A stretch of 34,684 nt of DNA from Bacteriovorax sp. (GTDB lineage: Bacteria > Bdellovibrionota > Bacteriovoracia > Bacteriovoracales > Bacteriovoracaceae). The notes under the pieces are model-generated. The model searched no databases. It had not been told where the DNA came from and was given only the letters and a program-made list of their open reading frames with translations. Position numbers and translations under genes: made by a program. Positions 31,993 to 34,684 of this stretch are shown here, piece by piece. Position 1 is the stretch's first letter. Each line of letters opens with the position of its first letter. Location: assembly GCA_014376445.1 (NCBI GenBank), contig JACMRM010000109.1:1-34684 (forward strand). Reading direction: 5' to 3'.

Positions 31993-32556
31993 TTTATGGC
32001 CATCGAAATTTGCACTTTTCTTGGTACCTAAATTAGTAATAATTGTTCTTGAACACTATCTTAACTTGATATTTCTTTTCATTTAATTAATTATTTTTTT
32101 AATAAAGAAATAAAAGTAAAAAAAATACCATTCAAAAAATTTCTTTTTTTTTTGCAATTATACTTATGATTTTTTTCAATCTGTATTTTTTTCAGAAAAA
32201 ATTTATGGACCACTTAGGACTGAGGCAATTAAACAAGCTTTTATAGATTGACGGGGCATCGTCTATCGATGGAGATCAATTCCAATTCTCTTGTTAAAAT
32301 TGGAAAAAGCTTTGAATCAATGTCTATTTCTAAAATTTTTAGTGGAAGTGATGATGGAAAATTTATGTGCTTACGCTTTGCGTGTTCATGTTCAGGAACA
32401 GTGATCGTTTCATTTTCTTCTTTGCTTCGTTAAACATGACTAACTGTTCTTTAGAAAAGTAGGCGAAGACATTGCATAAGTTTTTTTGTTTAGAATCCAT
32501 CAAATTTGGATTGAATGTGGCAATCAACATTAAGTCATTTAACAAAAGGAGTGTTT
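31993..32556. other. AT-rich gene-poor stretch between speE and the lipoprotein gene
   Basis: No convincing gene is visible. From about 32030 to 32200 it is extremely AT-rich, with repeated runs of T and A. An 8-bp inverted repeat, TTCCAATT (32280-32287) with AATTGGAA (32298-32305), has a 10-base loop and no T-run. Short open frames of about 60 codons exist on both strands (plus 32248-32433, minus 32363-32545), but neither has a good ribosome-binding site or a recognisable product. The end holds the AGGAG site of the lipoprotein gene. Confidence 0.6.
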
Positions 32557-33609
32557 ATGAAATTTAAGCCATCACTGTTACTCGCCTGCGCTTTCGTTAT
32601 CAGTTCATGTAATGATAACAACTCGTCCCCTGTTCAAGTTCCGGCCCCCGTGAATAATACCGAGACTACGACTCCTATCATCACCAGGCCTTCAAGTGGA
32701 GTAAGTGCTTTTGATTTGGCAGAAGCTAGCTTTAATTCGGCCAGCTTATTCGGGTTCGTCTCCGATTGTAATGAATATGGAGATACCACCACTGCCGTTG
32801 GCACTTCCGCTTATACGGCCGATAAAATATTTTGTTCTTTTTCCAAATCTTCAGATAGACCTGGCACTATGAGAGGAAGTTATTTTGCCTCGTCTGGGGT
32901 ACTTTGCGCCATTAATAAGAAAATCACTTTTACTGATCCAGTCACTCCAGCGGTTTATGACAATATTATTCTATCAGAGTCTGATGCATGCTTTAAAGGA
33001 TATGGATATGATGCTAATAAAGATGGGCATTCTACGGATGAAGTCTCTATTTCAGTGCGTGTATCAAAACCTTTAGAAAGTGATTATGATCAATTAATCC
33101 AAATTCAAATTGGTGAAGAAACCTACAATAAGCTAGCACCGAATGATTTCAATATTTATATTAAAAACACCGACAATCTTGTCGCTGCAAAATCTTATGA
33201 GGCAACTGCTGTCACTGAGGTCATTGTTTATAAAGCGACAGGCACTCTCAATTATGAAAGCCGTGACTATGCCTCTAAGACTCATATCAAGACAGTCTTA
33301 CAGGGCTCAATGGACCCTATCACAGGGTCACTGGCCACTATTGAAAAACTTCAAGCTATCGAATCACTAGGAGACAGTGGAGCAGAAAAATATTCAATCA
33401 TGTATTCTTCTAATGGACACAATACGAGGTATGACCACTTCGTTGGTAAGGTCAGAGCTGCTGATTATGATCAATGCGTAGGAAACTGTACGGCCATCTA
33501 CCAGATTCCATATAAAGCTGACTTTCATAATTTCGCAGCTAATCCTCAGACAGAATATGACAATGGAAAAATGATGGAACAAAAAGAGGATTTAACAATG
33601 GAGTTTTAA
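32557..33609 (+). CDS. Lipoprotein of unknown function
   Basis: The protein has 350 residues from ATG 32557; AGGAG precedes this ATG, and an ATG 14 codons earlier would spoil the signal. It opens MKFKPSLLLACAFVISSC, a lipoprotein signal with lipobox ISSC and the modified Cys at 18, so it is anchored in the envelope. A Thr/Pro/Ser-rich linker follows (to about 50), then a globular domain with several cysteines (for example DCNEYGD, CSFSKSS, CAINKK, DACFKGYG and DQCVGNC) that may form disulfides. I recognise no family. The gene stands alone between two AT-rich gaps and ends in two hairpins. Confidence 0.8.
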   Translation: MKFKPSLLLACAFVISSCNDNNSSPVQVPAPVNNTETTTPIITRPSSGVSAFDLAEASFNSASLFGFVSDCNEYGDTTTAVGTSAYTADKIFCSFSKSSDRPGTMRGSYFASSGVLCAINKKITFTDPVTPAVYDNIILSESDACFKGYGYDANKDGHSTDEVSISVRVSKPLESDYDQLIQIQIGEETYNKLAPNDFNIYIKNTDNLVAAKSYEATAVTEVIVYKATGTLNYESRDYASKTHIKTVLQGSMDPITGSLATIEKLQAIESLGDSGAEKYSIMYSSNGHNTRYDHFVGKVRAADYDQCVGNCTAIYQIPYKADFHNFAANPQTEYDNGKMMEQKEDLTMEF

Positions 33610-33631
33610 TGGAGTTCAGTGAATAAAAAAT

Positions 33632-33694
33632 TCCCTGGTAACAGGGACATTCAATGCCGAGAGAGTTGTTTAAAAACCGCTCTCTCGGTTTGTT
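33632..33694 (+). terminator. Two tandem hairpins after the lipoprotein gene
   Basis: Hairpin 1: TCCCTG (33632-33637) with CAGGGA (33642-33647), loop GTAA. Hairpin 2: CCGAGAGAG (33657-33665) with CTCTCTCGG (33680-33688), loop 14 bases, followed by TTTGTTT. The second is a good intrinsic terminator; the first may stabilise the mRNA 3' end or act as a backup. Confidence 0.75.
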
Positions 33695-34143
33695 TATAGT
33701 CGTTATTCACAACTTTACTTTTGAGATACTCTCGTAATCGTGGATTAGTTTTAAATGATATTCTTACAACTTCGCGTTCACTAATCATCAATTGAAATCG
33801 CACTAAAGTACTACAATACAGATCTGGCCATCCTTTCTAAGAAATAAATTAGTGTTCGATGCTTCTGCTCAATTTTCGATTCCAAGAACAGCACTTGAGT
33901 GGTTGCAGTGGGATTTTAACCGCGATCTTAACAACGCAAAAAATTGTGCACCATGAAATTGTCTTTTCAGAGGTCCTTATTGCTAGAGCATAAAACAGGT
34001 GTTTTTTTAAGAGAAAGTGTTGTCTCTCAATGGAAAAACTGGGAACTTAAAAAAAATTACTTCATATTTATCACGACGGTTAGGCCGGAAGCTGATAAAG
34101 GACATCTTTCCAGTGAATTTCATCAAAACTAAATAATTAAATT
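33695..34143. other. Gene-poor stretch before the Lys/Ala-repeat gene
   Basis: About 450 bases without a convincing gene. Short frames exist on both strands: a plus-strand frame ending in a TGA near 33954 (translation includes 'RTALEWLQWDFNRDLNNAKN'), and a minus-strand frame from an ATG near 33792 to a stop near 33655 ('MISEREVVRISFKTNPRL'). They overlap partly and lack ribosome-binding sites. They could be remnants or noise. Confidence 0.5.
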
Positions 34144-34172
34144 TTGACCTGAATAAACCTATAGGACATACT
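34144..34172 (+). promoter_or_regulatory. Possible promoter of the Lys/Ala-repeat gene
   Basis: TTGACC (34144-34149) and CATACT (34167-34172) are 17 bases apart, 5 of 6 and 4 of 6 matches to the sigma-70 consensus. A start near 34180 would leave a leader of about 30 bases containing the GGGAG ribosome-binding site. This fits a strongly expressed gene but is based on consensus only. Confidence 0.5.
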
Positions 34173-34212
34173 AGATTGGTAAGGGACATTTTGTTTAACG
34201 GGAGAATTACAA

Positions 34213-34684
34213 ATGGCATCTAAAAAACCAGTGGCTAAGAAAAAAGTTGCAGCTAAAAAAGTTGCTAAAAAAACGGTAGCAAAGAAAGCTCCGGCAAAAA
34301 AAGCAGCAGCTAAAAAAGCTCCGGCAAAAAAGGCACCTGCTAAAAAAGCAGCAAAGAAAGTTGTAACGAAGAAGGCGGCTGCAAAAAAAGTTGTAGCTAA
34401 AAAAGCTCCTGCAAAAAAAGTTGTAGCAAAAAAAGCTCCAGCGAAAAAAGTGTTAGCTAAAAAAGCTCCAGCGAAAAAAATTGCTGCTAAAATTGCACCC
34501 GTTAAAAAAGTAGAAGTTAAAAAAGCTTTACCAGCTCCAGTTGCTAAAGCACCTGTTTTGAAAAAAGCAGCTCCAGCTAAAAAAGTACCTGCAGCAAAAC
34601 CTGCGGTTCAAGCTAAAGTTGTTCCATTGGAAAAAAATGAATTCTTAAATCTAAAAATTGCAAAATCAATGCATGAGAATCCAC
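34213..34684 (+). CDS. Lys/Ala/Pro-repeat histone H1-like protein (cut by the window end)
   Basis: From ATG 34213 the frame stays open for 157 codons to the window edge. The first 135 or so residues are almost entirely Ala, Lys, Pro and Val in repeats of the kind [20 protein letters not shown] and KKAAPAKK, like the C-terminal tail of histone H1 and bacterial H1-like proteins. This part is disordered, highly positive and probably binds DNA or RNA. After it the composition changes ([19 protein letters not shown]), so a separate folded domain seems to begin just as the window ends; its identity cannot be seen. GGGAG precedes the ATG. Confidence 0.85.
   Translation, partial: MASKKPVAKKKVAAKKVAKKTVAKKAPAKKAAAKKAPAKKAPAKKAAKKVVTKKAAAKKVVAKKAPAKKVVAKKAPAKKVLAKKAPAKKIAAKIAPVKKVEVKKALPAPVAKAPVLKKAAPAKKVPAAKPAVQAKVVPLEKNEFLNLKIAKSMHENP

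Noticed and set aside
32363-32545. 60-codon minus-strand frame in the AT-rich gap
   Set aside because: It looks slightly protein-like (FNPNLMDSKQKNLCNVFAYF) but has no recognisable family or ribosome-binding site and overlaps the next gene's leader.
33944-34132. 62-codon plus-strand frame before the Lys/Ala-repeat gene
   Set aside because: No ribosome-binding site or recognisable domain, and a competing frame of similar length runs on the other strand.
34213-34684. Short A/K-coding repeats considered as a satellite or CRISPR-like array
   Set aside because: The repeats keep reading frame and vary at third codon positions, which fits a repetitive protein, not an array of repeats and spacers.

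Overview
The window looks like chromosomal DNA from an AT-rich, Gram-negative bacterium. Short intergenic gaps, many exported small proteins, a lipoprotein, a YeeN-type YebC protein, a REC-plus-H-box response regulator and a long Ala/Lys-repeat histone-like protein suggest a Bdellovibrio/Bacteriovorax-type predator lineage. That placement is inferred from gene style; there is no rRNA or other marker here to prove it. I saw no tRNA or rRNA gene, CRISPR array, transposase or prophage.

Layout. 1-4.8 kb: tail of an upstream gene, a secreted YceI-like protein, a remnant resembling an AgmX/TonB C-terminal domain, tyrS (minus strand) with a 15-bp hairpin over its ribosome-binding site and start codon, a secreted protein, then a plus-strand run of DUF3147-like, DCC1-like and cation-diffusion-facilitator genes ending in a tandem repeat and a terminator. 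4.8-8.8 kb: a small zinc-ribbon-like protein divergent from serS, a PAP2 phosphatase, a REC-H-box regulator without an ATPase domain, and a YeeZ-like dehydrogenase. 8.8-13 kb: a tight five-gene plus-strand operon built around a TldD/TldE peptidase pair. 13-16.4 kb (minus): a secreted protein, a YebC/YeeN regulator, a GNAT acetyltransferase and a YbiT-like ABC-F protein with an abnormal second ATP site.

16.5-20.6 kb: two small genes (one a 43-residue membrane protein) leading into rapA, convergent with a degenerate HD-GYP protein. 20.8-24.1 kb: a second ABC-F gene, a DsbA-fold isomerase, an exported cyclophilin and SlyD, so a translation and protein-folding cluster. 24.3-26.4 kb: an operon-like trio of a divergent L,D-transpeptidase-like protein with no signal peptide, a QueD/PTPS-like protein and folE. 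26.5-28.8 kb: a CFA/coclaurine-N-methyltransferase-like enzyme with DUF2062 and DUF1295 membrane proteins, probably a lipid-modification operon. 28.9-32 kb: a small secreted protein, srkA and speD on the minus strand, and speE divergent from them (spermidine synthesis). 32-34.7 kb: two gene-poor AT-rich stretches around a lone lipoprotein gene, then a Lys/Ala-repeat protein that runs off the end of the window.

The best candidates for something undescribed are the TldD/TldE operon with its three unassigned partners, the signal-less L,D-transpeptidase-like protein beside pterin genes, the tyrS start-codon hairpin, and the REC-H-box protein. None is proven to be a new system from sequence alone.
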